DNA from: JAGQSZ01 sp049647585
Lineage (GTDB): Bacteria > Actinomycetota > Acidimicrobiia > Acidimicrobiales > Microtrichaceae
Direction of reading: 5' to 3'
Length of the DNA: 64,000 nt
Assembly: GCA_049647585.1 (NCBI GenBank)
Contig: JBARXY010000044.1
Location: 101,192-165,191, forward strand
Shown here one piece after another: positions 46,678-57,082 of this stretch. A program made the translations under genes and the position numbers. The notes under the pieces were generated by a model, which had not been told where the DNA came from, did no database searches, and saw nothing but the letters and a program-made list of their open reading frames with translations. Position 1 is the stretch's first letter, and every line of letters starts with the position of its first letter.

Positions 46678-47234
46678 TGACTCTGCAGTCGATGAACCTG
46701 AGACGAGCAGGCTCCAAGCCACCGAAGTACCACGTCCTGTCCGTTCTGGTCGAGAACCGATCGGGTGTGTTGGCTAGGGTCTCGGGGCTCTTCGCCAGGC
46801 GTGGTTACAACATTTTCTCCTTGGCCGTTGCCCCCACCGATGATCCACGTTTCTCGCGGATCACAGTGGTGGTCGATGTCGAGACAGCTCCGCTCGAGCA
46901 GGTCGTCAAGCAGCTGAACAAGCTGATCAACGTCATCAAGATCTCCGAGCTCGACCCGCGCGACTCGATCGAGCGTGAACTCATGCTGGTGACGGTCAAG
47001 GCGCCGGCCGAGATACGAGGTCAGATCATCGAACTCGCCGGCGTGTTCGAGGCCAGGGTGATCGACGTCGGACACGACGAAATGACCATCTCGCTCGACG
47101 AACATCCGGAACGACTCGATGACCTCGAGGGCATGCTCAGGGGATATGGGATCATCGATCTGCAACGCACGGGTCGTGTGGCGCTCCCAAAACTTGAGCG
47201 CTCGGCGTCGCCGGGGCTTCGCTCCGCGGGCTGA
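46677..47234 (+). CDS. ilvN: Acetolactate synthase small (regulatory) subunit IlvN
   Basis: 185 residues. An N-terminal ACT domain (HVLSVLVENRSGVLARVSGLF, RRGYNIFSLAV) binds the valine feedback effector in this family, and the C-terminal regulatory domain has MLVTVKAPAEIRGQIIELA. A 15-residue N-terminal extension (MTLQSMNLRRAGSKPP) precedes the ACT domain. ATG overlaps the ilvB stop (TGATG). A 106-bp gap separates it from ilvC; it holds no clear hairpin. Confidence 0.97.
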   Translation: MTLQSMNLRRAGSKPPKYHVLSVLVENRSGVLARVSGLFARRGYNIFSLAVAPTDDPRFSRITVVVDVETAPLEQVVKQLNKLINVIKISELDPRDSIERELMLVTVKAPAEIRGQIIELAGVFEARVIDVGHDEMTISLDEHPERLDDLEGMLRGYGIIDLQRTGRVALPKLERSASPGLRSAG

Positions 47235-47340
47235 GCCGACCCACGCGTTTCACCTACCGACCCAAGACCGTACAAACTTCATCCAGCACAGCAATCCTGA
47301 CAAGATCAACCAACACCCAGAAGCAAGGACCAGAGACTCC

Positions 47341-48369
47341 ATGGCGAACGTCTATTACGAGAAGGATGCCGATTCCTCGATCATCGCGGGCCGCAAGGTC
47401 GCGATCCTCGGGTACGGATCCCAGGGGCACGCCCACGCGCTGAACCTCAAGGAATCCGGAGTCGATGTTCGTGTCGGACTTCGCGAGGGAAGCTCGTCAC
47501 GCGCCAAGGCCGAGGAAGCAGGACTGCGGGTCGTTGACATCGCAACTGCATCCGCTGAAGCAGACCTGATCATGATGTTGCTTCCCGACACTGACATCGG
47601 GCCTGTCTACGCATCCGACGTCGCTCCGAACCTGAACGACGGCGATGCACTGTTCTTCGCTCACGGCTTCAACGTGCGCTTCGGTTACGTCCAGGCCCCC
47701 GAGGGTGTCGATGTCGCCATGGTCGCTCCGAAGGGTCCAGGTCACCTGGTGCGTCGCACCTACACCGAGGGCGGCGGCGTGCCGGCGCTCATCGCTGTGT
47801 CCCAGGACGCAACCGGGGGAGCCAAGGCTCTGGCGCTTTCCTACGCCGACGCCATCGGCGGAAGTCGGGCAGGTGTGCTCGAGACCACCTTCGAGGAAGA
47901 GACCGAGACTGATCTCTTCGGTGAGCAGGTTGTCCTGTGCGGTGGCTTGACCGCTCTGGTCCAGGCCGGATTCGAGACACTGACCGAAGCCGGCTACCAG
48001 CCGGAGTCCGCCTACTTCGAATGCCTCCACGAGCTCAAGCTGATTGTGGACCTCATGTACGAACAGGGCATTGCTGGAATGCGCTACTCGATTTCGACCA
48101 CCGCGGAGTACGGCGATCTGACCCGCGGCCCGAGGATCATCAACTCGGCGGTCAAGGCCGAGATGAAGAAGATCCTCGGCGAGATCCAGTCGGGTCAGTT
48201 CGCTACCGAGTTCGTCGATGAGATCGCGGCCGGTGGCCCCAACTTCAACAAGCTGCGTGAAGCTGGCAAGGAGCACCAGGTCGAGAAGGTCGGCGCCGAG
48301 TTGCGCGGAATGATGCCGTGGATCTCGGCCGGCAAGGCCAAGGTCGAGGACATCTCCGGCGGCGACTGA
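47341..48369 (+). CDS. ilvC: Ketol-acid reductoisomerase IlvC (class I)
   Basis: 342 residues, the short class I length. Rearrangement and NADPH reduction of acetolactate to dihydroxy-isovalerate. Rossmann motif GYGSQGHAHALNL, VAPKGPGHLVRRTY, ETDLFGEQVVLCGG and FECLHELKLIVDLMYEQG (metal-binding Glu/Asp) are present. ATG 47341 gives the standard MANVYYEKDAD start; the open frame upstream is not used. Placed with ilvBN it forms the ilvBNC set. Confidence 0.98.
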   Translation: MANVYYEKDADSSIIAGRKVAILGYGSQGHAHALNLKESGVDVRVGLREGSSSRAKAEEAGLRVVDIATASAEADLIMMLLPDTDIGPVYASDVAPNLNDGDALFFAHGFNVRFGYVQAPEGVDVAMVAPKGPGHLVRRTYTEGGGVPALIAVSQDATGGAKALALSYADAIGGSRAGVLETTFEEETETDLFGEQVVLCGGLTALVQAGFETLTEAGYQPESAYFECLHELKLIVDLMYEQGIAGMRYSISTTAEYGDLTRGPRIINSAVKAEMKKILGEIQSGQFATEFVDEIAAGGPNFNKLREAGKEHQVEKVGAELRGMMPWISAGKAKVEDISGGD

Positions 48370-48423
48370 AGCCGGACCGGAGCATGGCCCGGTCCCACTT
48401 CGCTCTCCACCTAGCCTGAGACG

Positions 48424-49380
48424 GTGCACGTAACCGCTCCGGCATCCTCGGCCAACCTCGGCCCTGGATTCGACACTCTGGGTCTGGCCCTCGATCTTCC
48501 GTTCGAACTGATCGAGGGCCAGACCGCGTCTGGTGGCGCGTCCGGTCCCGCGTCTGGCGGCGCGTCCGGTCTCGCGTCTGGCGGCGCGTCTGGCGGCGCG
48601 TCCCGTTCCGCGCCCGTGGACGTTCCACCGGGATTCCTGCTCGCCGAGCAGGGCCACCCCGCGTGCCGGGCGTATGTGGCCGCAGGCGGCGCTCCGGAGC
48701 GCGAACTGTGGTGGCGAAGCCCGATCCCTCCCGGCAGAGGACTTGGGTTCTCGGGCGCCGCGCGGGTGGCCGGTGCCTATCTGGCTCTGCTCGGGTCCGG
48801 ATCCGAGCTCGACGGCGCGTTCCGGATTGCGGCCGGTCTGGAGGGACATCCGGACAACGCCGCCGCTTCGACATTCGGAGGTCTGACCGTCGCGGCCGGT
48901 GGTGCAGCTGTCCGGGTCCGCGGGCCCGAAGGACTTGTCGAACGTCTTCGCTTGGTGACCTGGTCCCCGGCGGAGGGCACTTCCACAGACTCGTCCCGAT
49001 CGCACCTTGAGGAAGGTGTACCGCTGCCCATTGCCATCTCATCGATTGGCCGTGCCTCTCTGTGGGTGGCAGCAATTGCCTCGGGTCGGCTCGACCTCTT
49101 GCGCCAGGCGTGCCTGGATGAACTGCACCAGCCGGCCCGGCTGGCAGCACGGCCAGACGCGGCAGCAGTACTCCGTGCCTGTCTGGACAGCGAGCAGGTG
49201 CTCGCGGCCTGGCTGTCGGGATCGGGGCCCACGGTCGCTGCGCTGCTTGGTTCCGAGCAGGACGCCAGCCGGTTGGCCGAACAACTGACCGCGGGGTCGC
49301 CGGTGGATCATCAGGACCGGTCCCGGGTACGAGTTCTGAAGATTGACGTCAAGGGTGTGCACCAGGTGATACCTGACTGA
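48424..49380 (+). CDS. thrB: Homoserine kinase ThrB with atypical ATP loop and repeat insertion
   Basis: 318 residues, GHMP kinase. Phosphorylates homoserine for threonine synthesis. PASSANLGPGFDTLGLALDL and GHPDNAAASTFGGL are strong homoserine-kinase signatures and LSGSGPTVAALL closes the fold. Two oddities: the GHMP ATP loop reads GRGLGFSGAAR where GRGLGSSAAA is usual, and residues about 35-61 are an Ala/Ser/Gly repeat. No thrA, hom or thrC is nearby. GTG 48424 is the start. The annotation is likely, with a caveat on activity. Confidence 0.85.
   Translation: MHVTAPASSANLGPGFDTLGLALDLPFELIEGQTASGGASGPASGGASGLASGGASGGASRSAPVDVPPGFLLAEQGHPACRAYVAAGGAPERELWWRSPIPPGRGLGFSGAARVAGAYLALLGSGSELDGAFRIAAGLEGHPDNAAASTFGGLTVAAGGAAVRVRGPEGLVERLRLVTWSPAEGTSTDSSRSHLEEGVPLPIAISSIGRASLWVAAIASGRLDLLRQACLDELHQPARLAARPDAAAVLRACLDSEQVLAAWLSGSGPTVAALLGSEQDASRLAEQLTAGSPVDHQDRSRVRVLKIDVKGVHQVIPD
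48526..48609. repeat. 12/24-nt repeat inside thrB encoding ASGGAS units
   Basis: GCGTCTGGCGGC-type units repeat about seven times, best seen as 24-nt copies starting at 48526, 48550 and 48574. They insert about 27 Ala/Ser/Gly-rich residues into the N-terminal third of homoserine kinase, in phase with codons. Confidence 0.85.
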
Positions 49381-49433
49381 CTTGGTCGGGAATGGGTGTA
49401 CGATCCGCTCAGCAAACACACAGAGAGGTCCTA

Positions 49434-50744
<1,311 letters not shown>

Positions 50745-50764
50745 ACGTCTGAACCCGAACCCCG

Positions 50765-50812
50765 GTTCAAAGGTCCGACTGTTCAAAGGTCCGCCTGTTC
50801 AAAGATCCGACT
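50765..50812. repeat. 16-nt tandem repeats feeding into a terminator
   Basis: GTTCAAAGGTCCGACT at 50765, 50781 (CCGCCT variant) and 50797 (AGATCC variant). The third copy doubles as the left arm of the hairpin terminator that follows. Confidence 0.85.
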
Positions 50813-50837
50813 GTGGGAATTCCACAGTCGGATCTTT
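50801..50837. terminator. Strong bidirectional hairpin terminator between metY-like and serC genes
   Basis: A perfect 16-bp stem (50801-50816 with 50822-50837) encloses the loop GAATT. The arms begin AAAGATCC and end GGATCTTT, so a U-run follows on either strand. It sits between two convergent genes and suits both. Confidence 0.92.
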
Positions 50838-50842
50838 GCGTT

Positions 50843-51970
50843 CTAGCTCAGCTCAGCGAGGACGTCGTCGACGCAGTTCGTCAGCGCTACGACATCGGAG
50901 GGATCGATCGCCGGGAACAGCGCAACCCGGAGCTGGTTGCGCCCGAGCTTGCGGTAAGGCTCGACATCGACCAAGCCGTTCTGGCGCAGAACAGCGGCAA
51001 CGACGGCGGCGTCGACCGAGTCGTCGAAATCGATCGTCGCGACGACGTGTGACCTCTTCGCTTCGTCGGTCACGAAGGGTGTCGCCAGGGAATGGGCATC
51101 CGCCCATCCATAGATTGCTGCCGCTGACTCGTCACAACGTCCTGCCGAGAAGGCGAGGCCACCGTTGTCGTTTATCCAGCCGACCTGTTCGGCGGCCAAG
51201 AACAGCGTGGCGAGTGAAGGTGTGTTGTAGGTCTGATCCTTGCGCGAGTTGTCCAGTGCAATTCCCAGGTCGAAGAACGCCGGAACCCAGCGGTCACTGG
51301 CTGCGATCCTCTCGATGCGTTCAATTGCCCTAGGCGAACAGGCCGCCAACCAGAGTCCGCCATCGGAGGCCAGACACTTCTGGGGAGCGAAGTAGTAGAC
51401 ATCCACCTGATTCGGGTCGAAACGCAACCCGCCGGCCGCCGAAGTTGCGTCGACCAGTACGAGCGCATCGTCGTCGGCGCCCTCGGGGCGGTTCAGAGGC
51501 ATTGCGACGCCGGTCGAGGTCTCGTTGTGGGTGAGGCAATACGCGTCGATCCCCTCGGCGGCGACAGACAGAGGATGGTCACCGGGGTCTGCGGAAATTA
51601 TCTGGGGTTCTCCCAGATGCGGGGCCGCAGCTGCAGCCTTGCCGAACTTCGATGAGAACTCACCGAAGTGCAGGTGCTGACTGCGATCCTGAATCAGGCC
51701 AAAGGTGGCGGCATCCCAGAAAGCAGTCGTTCCGCCGTTGCCCAGGAGGATCTCATAACCGTCGGGCAGCGCAAACAGCTCGGCGAGTCCGTTCCGAAGC
51801 TCGCTGACCTTGAACCTGACCGGAGCCTGACGATGACTGGTCCCCAGAAAGTGTGAAGCCGAGCCGCTGAGCATCTCGATGGCATCGGGGCGGATGCGGG
51901 AAGGTCCGCAACCGAAACGGCCGTCGATGGGAAGAATGTCGTCAGGGATCGAAATGTCAGGAGTGCTCAC
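50843..51970 (-). CDS. serC: Phosphoserine aminotransferase SerC
   Basis: 375 residues. Converts 3-phosphohydroxypyruvate to phosphoserine. The PLP lysine is K198 in FAPQKCLASDGG; FGCGPSRIRPDAIEML, SHFLGTSHRQAPV and HNETSTGVAMPL match the actinobacterial SerC type. Start ATG 51970. It stands opposite the aspartate-type aminotransferase, with 121 bp between; no regulatory site beyond a possible -10 box was seen there. With serA it supplies serine biosynthesis. Confidence 0.95.
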   Translation of the reverse strand: MSTPDISIPDDILPIDGRFGCGPSRIRPDAIEMLSGSASHFLGTSHRQAPVRFKVSELRNGLAELFALPDGYEILLGNGGTTAFWDAATFGLIQDRSQHLHFGEFSSKFGKAAAAAPHLGEPQIISADPGDHPLSVAAEGIDAYCLTHNETSTGVAMPLNRPEGADDDALVLVDATSAAGGLRFDPNQVDVYYFAPQKCLASDGGLWLAACSPRAIERIERIAASDRWVPAFFDLGIALDNSRKDQTYNTPSLATLFLAAEQVGWINDNGGLAFSAGRCDESAAAIYGWADAHSLATPFVTDEAKRSHVVATIDFDDSVDAAVVAAVLRQNGLVDVEPYRKLGRNQLRVALFPAIDPSDVVALTNCVDDVLAELS

Positions 51971-52079
51971 GGCCCAAGTCTCGCGGGCCGGGGAGGACTG
52001 AGCGAAAACTTTGGCTGTGACGTGTGTGGCAGGTCGCTCAACGATGGGAATGCGTTAGGGGAGGACGCGCCGTGGCCGG

Positions 52080-52085
52080 TAACTT
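52080..52085 (+). promoter_or_regulatory. Candidate -10 element for a leaderless aminotransferase transcript
   Basis: TAACTT ends six bases before ATG 52092, with no Shine-Dalgarno sequence, so initiation could be leaderless. No clear -35 box is seen. Confidence 0.45.
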
Positions 52086-52091
52086 CGGCAT

Positions 52092-53333
52092 ATGAGTTCA
52101 AGTGGTTCTCCAGCACCTGCCCCGTCCAGTTCCAGGTCGCGCATTTCGGCCCGGGTGGCTGCAATTGCCCCGTCGGCCACCTTGGCGGTGGACGCCAAGG
52201 CCAAGGCTCTCAAGGCAGCAGGCGAGCCGGTCATCGGGTTCGGCGCCGGTGAACCGGACTTTCCTACTCCTGACTACATCGTCGAAGCGGCGGCGGCTGC
52301 GTGTCACGACCCCAAGAACCATCGATACACGGCCGGTCCTGGCCTGCCCGAGTTGCGCGCGGCTGTCGCGGCAAAGACGCTGCGTGACTCTGGCGTCGAG
52401 GTGACCCCTGAGCAGGTGCTCATCACCAACGGGGGCAAACACGCCGTCTATACGGCCTTCACCGTTCTGGTCGACGAGGGCGACGAAGTCCTGTTGCCGG
52501 CCCCGTACTGGACCACATATCCGGAGCCCATCGCCCTGGCGGGCGGGGTGTCGGTAGTGATTCCGACCGACGAGTCGACCGGGTTCCGGGTCACGGTCGA
52601 ACAGCTTGAGGCCGCCCGAACCGAGCGAACCAAGATCCTTCTTTTCGTGTCGCCGTCCAACCCCACGGGCGCCGTCTATCCAGCCGATGAGATCGAGGCC
52701 ATCGGCCGTTGGGCCCTTGAGCACGGAATCATCGTCATCACCGACGAGATCTATGAACATCTGGTCTATGCGGGAGCCGAGAACCACAGCATTCTCGAAC
52801 TGGTGCCCGAACTCGCCGACCAGTGCGTGATTCTCAACGGCGTCGCCAAGACCTACGCAATGACCGGCTGGCGGGTCGGTTGGATGATCGCTCCATTGGA
52901 CATCATCAAGGCGGCCAGCAACCTCCAGTCCCACCTGACGTCCAACGTCTGCAACGTGGCACAGCGGGCGGCTCTGGCGGCGGTCGAGGGAGATCTGAAG
53001 GCAGTCGACGCCATGCGAGAGGTGTTCGATCGCCGCAGGATCGAGATCCACCGTCTTCTGAGCGCAATTCCGGGCGTGACCTGTCTCGAACCTCAGGGTG
53101 CGTTCTACGCCTATCCCAACCTGACCGGGCTGCTCGGAGTGGAACTGGCTGGACGCACCGCCTCGACAACCGTCGAATTGGCCGACCTGATCCTTGAAGA
53201 GGCCAAGGTCGCCTTCGTCCCGGGTGAAGCGTTCGGGTCCCCCGGTTACGGCCGGTTCTCCTTCGCTCTCGGTGACGAGGAGATGATCGAGGGGATCACC
53301 CGGATCGCACGTCTGGTAGCAGGCGATCTCTGA
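52092..53333 (+). CDS. Class I/II aminotransferase, aspartate aminotransferase type (AspC-like)
   Basis: 413 residues. Transfers the amino group from aspartate or related donor to 2-oxoglutarate. The PLP lysine is K253 in NGVAKTYAMTGWRVGWM; FGAGEPDFPTPDYI, SPSNPTGAVY and ITDEIYEHLVY identify subfamily I-gamma. The N-terminal 18 residues are Ser/Pro/Ala-rich and may not be part of the fold. Seven bases separate it from the downstream peptidase gene. Confidence 0.95.
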   Translation: MSSSGSPAPAPSSSRSRISARVAAIAPSATLAVDAKAKALKAAGEPVIGFGAGEPDFPTPDYIVEAAAAACHDPKNHRYTAGPGLPELRAAVAAKTLRDSGVEVTPEQVLITNGGKHAVYTAFTVLVDEGDEVLLPAPYWTTYPEPIALAGGVSVVIPTDESTGFRVTVEQLEAARTERTKILLFVSPSNPTGAVYPADEIEAIGRWALEHGIIVITDEIYEHLVYAGAENHSILELVPELADQCVILNGVAKTYAMTGWRVGWMIAPLDIIKAASNLQSHLTSNVCNVAQRAALAAVEGDLKAVDAMREVFDRRRIEIHRLLSAIPGVTCLEPQGAFYAYPNLTGLLGVELAGRTASTTVELADLILEEAKVAFVPGEAFGSPGYGRFSFALGDEEMIEGITRIARLVAGDL

Positions 53334-53340
53334 AGGCACT

Positions 53341-55434
53341 GTGAAAAACAAAGCTCCCTACGGAGAGTGGGATTCGCCCCTGAGTGCCAGCGCTGCCGCC
53401 GTCGCGGGAATCCGGATAGGTCCGGTTTTCATTGCCGACGGCAAGCACATCTTCTGGTCCGAAACGGTGTCCCAGGATGGCGGCCGCACCGCAATCATGT
53501 TCAGCCCCAAGGGTCGTGCCGGAGCAACCACCGACAGCCCTCGCGAGTTCGGCGCGGGAATGATGATCTCGGCGAGAAGCCGCGTGAACGAGTACGGCGG
53601 TGGCTCGTTCTGGATCCACGGCGACCCGATCGACATGGGGCGGGCCTGGTGGGTGGCGTCTGAGACCCAGCAGATCATGGTCAAGGGAAACTGGGCCCAA
53701 TCCAGGGCAGTAACACCAAGTCCTCCTTTGACCAGAGCCTGGCGCTACGCAGCCGGTGTCTGCACCGGTGACGGCCGCTGGTCGGTAGTCGAAGCCGAAT
53801 TTCACTGCGATGCCGAGGGCAACATGTTTGCGGAGGCGGTCAACGCGATCGTCGCAGTGGACTCCGAGACCGGAACGTTGACCACCCTCGTCGAGCCCGG
53901 TTCGGTCGGGTCCGGTGATTTCGTCGGATCACCGAAGTTGTCACCAGACGGGGAAACTCTTGCCTGGCTCCGGTGGGACCATCCGGACATGCCCTGGGAT
54001 TCCGCTGAGCTCTGGGCCGCCAACTTCTCGATCGAGTCGGGGGTGCCGAAGGTCGACTCGGCACGCCGGATCGTCGGAGGACGCGACGGTGGGCACGCCC
54101 GAGGCCTGGACCGATCGGTTTCGGCATGTCTGCCGGAGTTCTCTCCCGGAGGTCGACTCTGGTGGTGTGACGACTCGAACGACTACTGGCACCTGTACCG
54201 CGCGGACGTCGTCGGTCTTCCCGCCGAAGGCTCGGGCGACTCCTCGGAGCCGCTTCTGCCGGCCGAGGAAGAAGTGGGTGAACCCCGATGGATCGCAGGC
54301 GGGTCGCGCTACGGCTTCGTCGACGACAACACCGTTGTGTTCGCAGCGAGCGTTGACGGACTTGATTCGGTCTGGATCCTCGATGCTGACGACCGATCCC
54401 GGAAGCCTCTACCCGGAGGTTCGTTCAGCTACGTCGAATCCCTCGTCGTTTCCGGGACCGACGTGGCCGTCGTCGGCGGATCCTCCGATCAGCCGACGTC
54501 GGTGTTCCACGTGGACCTGAAGACGGGAATGGCGGTCGACCTACGCTCGACAACGTCGCCTCTACAAGCCGACTGGATCTCTCGACCAACGGCGATCGAT
54601 GTCCGCTCGGAAGGCGGCGTGACCTGTCACGCCCTGTTCTATCCGCCACAGAGCGGCGACTTCGAGGGCCCTGATGGCGATTCGCCACCGCTTCTGGTCA
54701 GGATCCACGGAGGGCCGACCGCCGCCGCACGCCCGGAGTTCTCGACCAGCGTTCAATACTGGACCACCCGCGGCTTCGCAGTCGCGGACGTCAATTACCG
54801 CGGCTCCACCGGGTACGGCCGACCATACCGTGACCTGCTTCGCGGGCAGTGGGGAATAGCTGACGTCGAGGACTGCATCTCGGTGGCACGACATCTGGCC
54901 GCCGAAGGTCTGGTCGACGGAAATCGATGTGTCATCAGGGGTGGTTCCGCCGGTGGTTTCACCGCTCTGGCAGCACTCTGCTTTCAGCACGAGTGGGGTT
55001 ACGGAGCAACGTTCGCGGCCGCATGCAGCCTCTACGGGGTCACCGACCTGGCCGCGCTCGCAAGCGACACCCACAAGTTCGAATCCCGATATCTGGACGG
55101 ACTGGTGGGGAAATACCCGGCAGAGGCTGAGGCCTATCGGAGCCGCTCACCACTGTTCCACGCCGACCAGCTCTCCGAGCCGGTTCTTCTGCTGCAGGGG
55201 ACCGAGGACAAGATCGTGCCACCGTCACAGGCCGAGGTTCTCGTCGATGCCATGGCGGAGAAGGGCGTTCCACACGCCTACATCCTCTTCGAGGGTGAAG
55301 GTCACGGATTTCTGCATCGCCAGACCGTCGTCCGGGCCCTCGAGACCGAGCTGGCCTTCTACGGAGAGGTCGTCGGGTTCGTCCCCGCCGGCGACCTACC
55401 TCAAATCGAATTGGACCGAGGCGAATCCACCTGA
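53341..55434 (+). CDS. Prolyl-oligopeptidase-family serine peptidase (S9)
   Basis: 697 residues. An N-terminal beta-propeller (about 20-430; FVGSPKLSPDGETLAWLRWD is a blade) precedes an alpha/beta-hydrolase domain. Triad: S536 in GGSAGGFTAL, D623 in GTEDKIVPPSQ, H655 in EGEGHGF. Also HGGPTAAARPEFS and YRGSTGYGRPYRD. This is the acylaminoacyl/dipeptidyl aminopeptidase branch. No signal peptide, so cytoplasmic. GTG 53341. Probably co-transcribed with the aminotransferase; the functional link is unclear. Confidence 0.93.
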   Translation: MKNKAPYGEWDSPLSASAAAVAGIRIGPVFIADGKHIFWSETVSQDGGRTAIMFSPKGRAGATTDSPREFGAGMMISARSRVNEYGGGSFWIHGDPIDMGRAWWVASETQQIMVKGNWAQSRAVTPSPPLTRAWRYAAGVCTGDGRWSVVEAEFHCDAEGNMFAEAVNAIVAVDSETGTLTTLVEPGSVGSGDFVGSPKLSPDGETLAWLRWDHPDMPWDSAELWAANFSIESGVPKVDSARRIVGGRDGGHARGLDRSVSACLPEFSPGGRLWWCDDSNDYWHLYRADVVGLPAEGSGDSSEPLLPAEEEVGEPRWIAGGSRYGFVDDNTVVFAASVDGLDSVWILDADDRSRKPLPGGSFSYVESLVVSGTDVAVVGGSSDQPTSVFHVDLKTGMAVDLRSTTSPLQADWISRPTAIDVRSEGGVTCHALFYPPQSGDFEGPDGDSPPLLVRIHGGPTAAARPEFSTSVQYWTTRGFAVADVNYRGSTGYGRPYRDLLRGQWGIADVEDCISVARHLAAEGLVDGNRCVIRGGSAGGFTALAALCFQHEWGYGATFAAACSLYGVTDLAALASDTHKFESRYLDGLVGKYPAEAEAYRSRSPLFHADQLSEPVLLLQGTEDKIVPPSQAEVLVDAMAEKGVPHAYILFEGEGHGFLHRQTVVRALETELAFYGEVVGFVPAGDLPQIELDRGEST

Positions 55435-55517
55435 CGGGGCCCCGGTCGAGCGGTGGACGGCTGGAGTGAGGGGCCCCAAGCTGGCCGGTAGGCCGTCTGC
55501 TCGGGCAGGATGGAGCA

Positions 55518-57077
55518 ATGCGAGTTCTGGTCACTGAAAAGATTGCCGATGGAGGCCTTCAGCGCCTCCGCGATGCCGGACACGAGGTGGATGTCCAGGA
55601 GGGATTGTCGCCCGAGGCCCTCGTCGAGGCGATTGTCGGGGCACACGCACTGATAATTCGATCTGCGACGCAGGTGACTGCTGATGTTCTTGCTGCGGGC
55701 ACCGACCTGATTGCTGTGGGTCGGGCCGGGATCGGTCTGGACAACGTGGACGTGGCAGCCGCCACCAAGCACGGTGTGATGGTTGTGAACGCTCCGCAGT
55801 CCAACACCCTGTCGGCCGCCGAGCACACCATGGCCTTGCTGCTGGCTCAGGCCCGCAACGTCCCCCAGGCAAGCGCGGCCCTGCGTGAAGGTCGCTGGGA
55901 GCGCTCCAAGTGGACGGGCGTGGAACTGGCAGACAAGACGCTGGGAATCATCGGACTCGGCCGGATCGGGAAGCTGGTCGCCCAGCGGGCGCTGGCCTTC
56001 GGAATGAAGCTGGTGGCGTATGACCCCTTCGTGACCGAGGATCGGGCCCGGCAGCTGAGCGTCGAGCTGTTGAGTCTCGAGGACCTGATCGGTCGCGCCG
56101 ACTTCGTCACCCTGCACCTGGCGAAGACGCCCGAGACGATGGGTCTGATCAACGCCGAATTGTTGAAGAAGGCGAAGCCGTCGCTGCGCATCATCAACGT
56201 GGCTCGGGGTGGAATCATCGACGAGCAGGCCCTGGCCGACGCAATCCGCGACGGTCAAGTGGCAGGTGCCGGCATTGACGTGTTCGCCACCGAACCGTGT
56301 ACCGATTCGCCGCTGTTCGAGCTCGACAGCGTCGTCGTGACACCGCACCTGGGGGCCTCCACCGCAGAGGCACAGGACAAGGCAGGCGACACCATTGCCG
56401 ACATGGTCGAGCTTGCGCTCGCCGGAGACTTCGTTCCCTATGCCGTCAACGTCGAAGCTGCCGAAGCGGCCGAAACCGTCAGGCCGTACCTGGCCCTGGC
56501 AGAGCAGATCGGCCGGGTCTTCGCCGGGTTGTGCGGACAGTGCTCGGACCAGATCGAGATCGAATACCAGGGTGAGATCGGCGCATACGACACACGGATC
56601 CTGACCTTGTCGGTGCTGAAGGGCTTCTTCAGCGTGGTCAGCGGCGAACCGGTGTCGTATGTGAACGCTCCGCAGATGGCCGAGGAACAGGGCCTGGAAA
56701 TCCGCCCGACCTCGACCACAACATCTCGGGACTACGTCAACCTGATCACGATCCGCAACGGCGAGCACAACATCTCAGGCACCTTGGTCGGGCTAAAGGC
56801 CAAGCAGAGCTTGGTGATGATCGACGACCACACCATCGACGTACCTCCGGCACAGCACCTGCTCGTGGTTCGCAATCGTGACCAGCCGGGGATGATCGGA
56901 CGGATCGCCAGCCTGGTAGGCGACGCGGGGGTCAACATCGATGACATGGCGGTCGGAGCCTCTCCTGAAGGCGCCAAGGCGCTCATGGTCATGGCAACCG
57001 ATGCGGCGGTTTCGGCGGACGTGGTCGAGGCGCTGCGGGCGGTCGACGGGGTTGTGTCGGTAGCCGCAGTCAGCTGA
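55518..57077 (+). CDS. serA: D-3-phosphoglycerate dehydrogenase SerA, long ACT form
   Basis: 519 residues. First step of serine synthesis. NAD-binding GIIGLGRIGKLVAQR; catalytic R230 (NVARGGIIDE), E259 (FATEPC) and H277 (TPHLGAST). The regulatory part is the long type: an allosteric substrate-binding domain (about 320-445) and a C-terminal ACT domain (RDQPGMIGRIASLVGDAGVNI), as in M. tuberculosis SerA1. ATG 55518 has CAGGAT nine bases upstream and no strong ribosome binding site. Confidence 0.97.
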   Translation: MRVLVTEKIADGGLQRLRDAGHEVDVQEGLSPEALVEAIVGAHALIIRSATQVTADVLAAGTDLIAVGRAGIGLDNVDVAAATKHGVMVVNAPQSNTLSAAEHTMALLLAQARNVPQASAALREGRWERSKWTGVELADKTLGIIGLGRIGKLVAQRALAFGMKLVAYDPFVTEDRARQLSVELLSLEDLIGRADFVTLHLAKTPETMGLINAELLKKAKPSLRIINVARGGIIDEQALADAIRDGQVAGAGIDVFATEPCTDSPLFELDSVVVTPHLGASTAEAQDKAGDTIADMVELALAGDFVPYAVNVEAAEAAETVRPYLALAEQIGRVFAGLCGQCSDQIEIEYQGEIGAYDTRILTLSVLKGFFSVVSGEPVSYVNAPQMAEEQGLEIRPTSTTTSRDYVNLITIRNGEHNISGTLVGLKAKQSLVMIDDHTIDVPPAQHLLVVRNRDQPGMIGRIASLVGDAGVNIDDMAVGASPEGAKALMVMATDAAVSADVVEALRAVDGVVSVAAVS

Positions 57078-57082
57078 AGCCA

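Noticed and set aside
47497..49005. 502-codon minus-strand open frame over ilvC and thrB
   Set aside because: Sense genes have clear catalytic motifs. The antisense product is low-complexity and Arg-rich.
52098..53351. 417-codon minus-strand open frame over the aminotransferase
   Set aside because: Antisense to a complete aminotransferase; no domain recognised.
55401..56768. 455-codon minus-strand open frame over serA
   Set aside because: Antisense to serA, whose catalytic residues are intact; no domain or start context.
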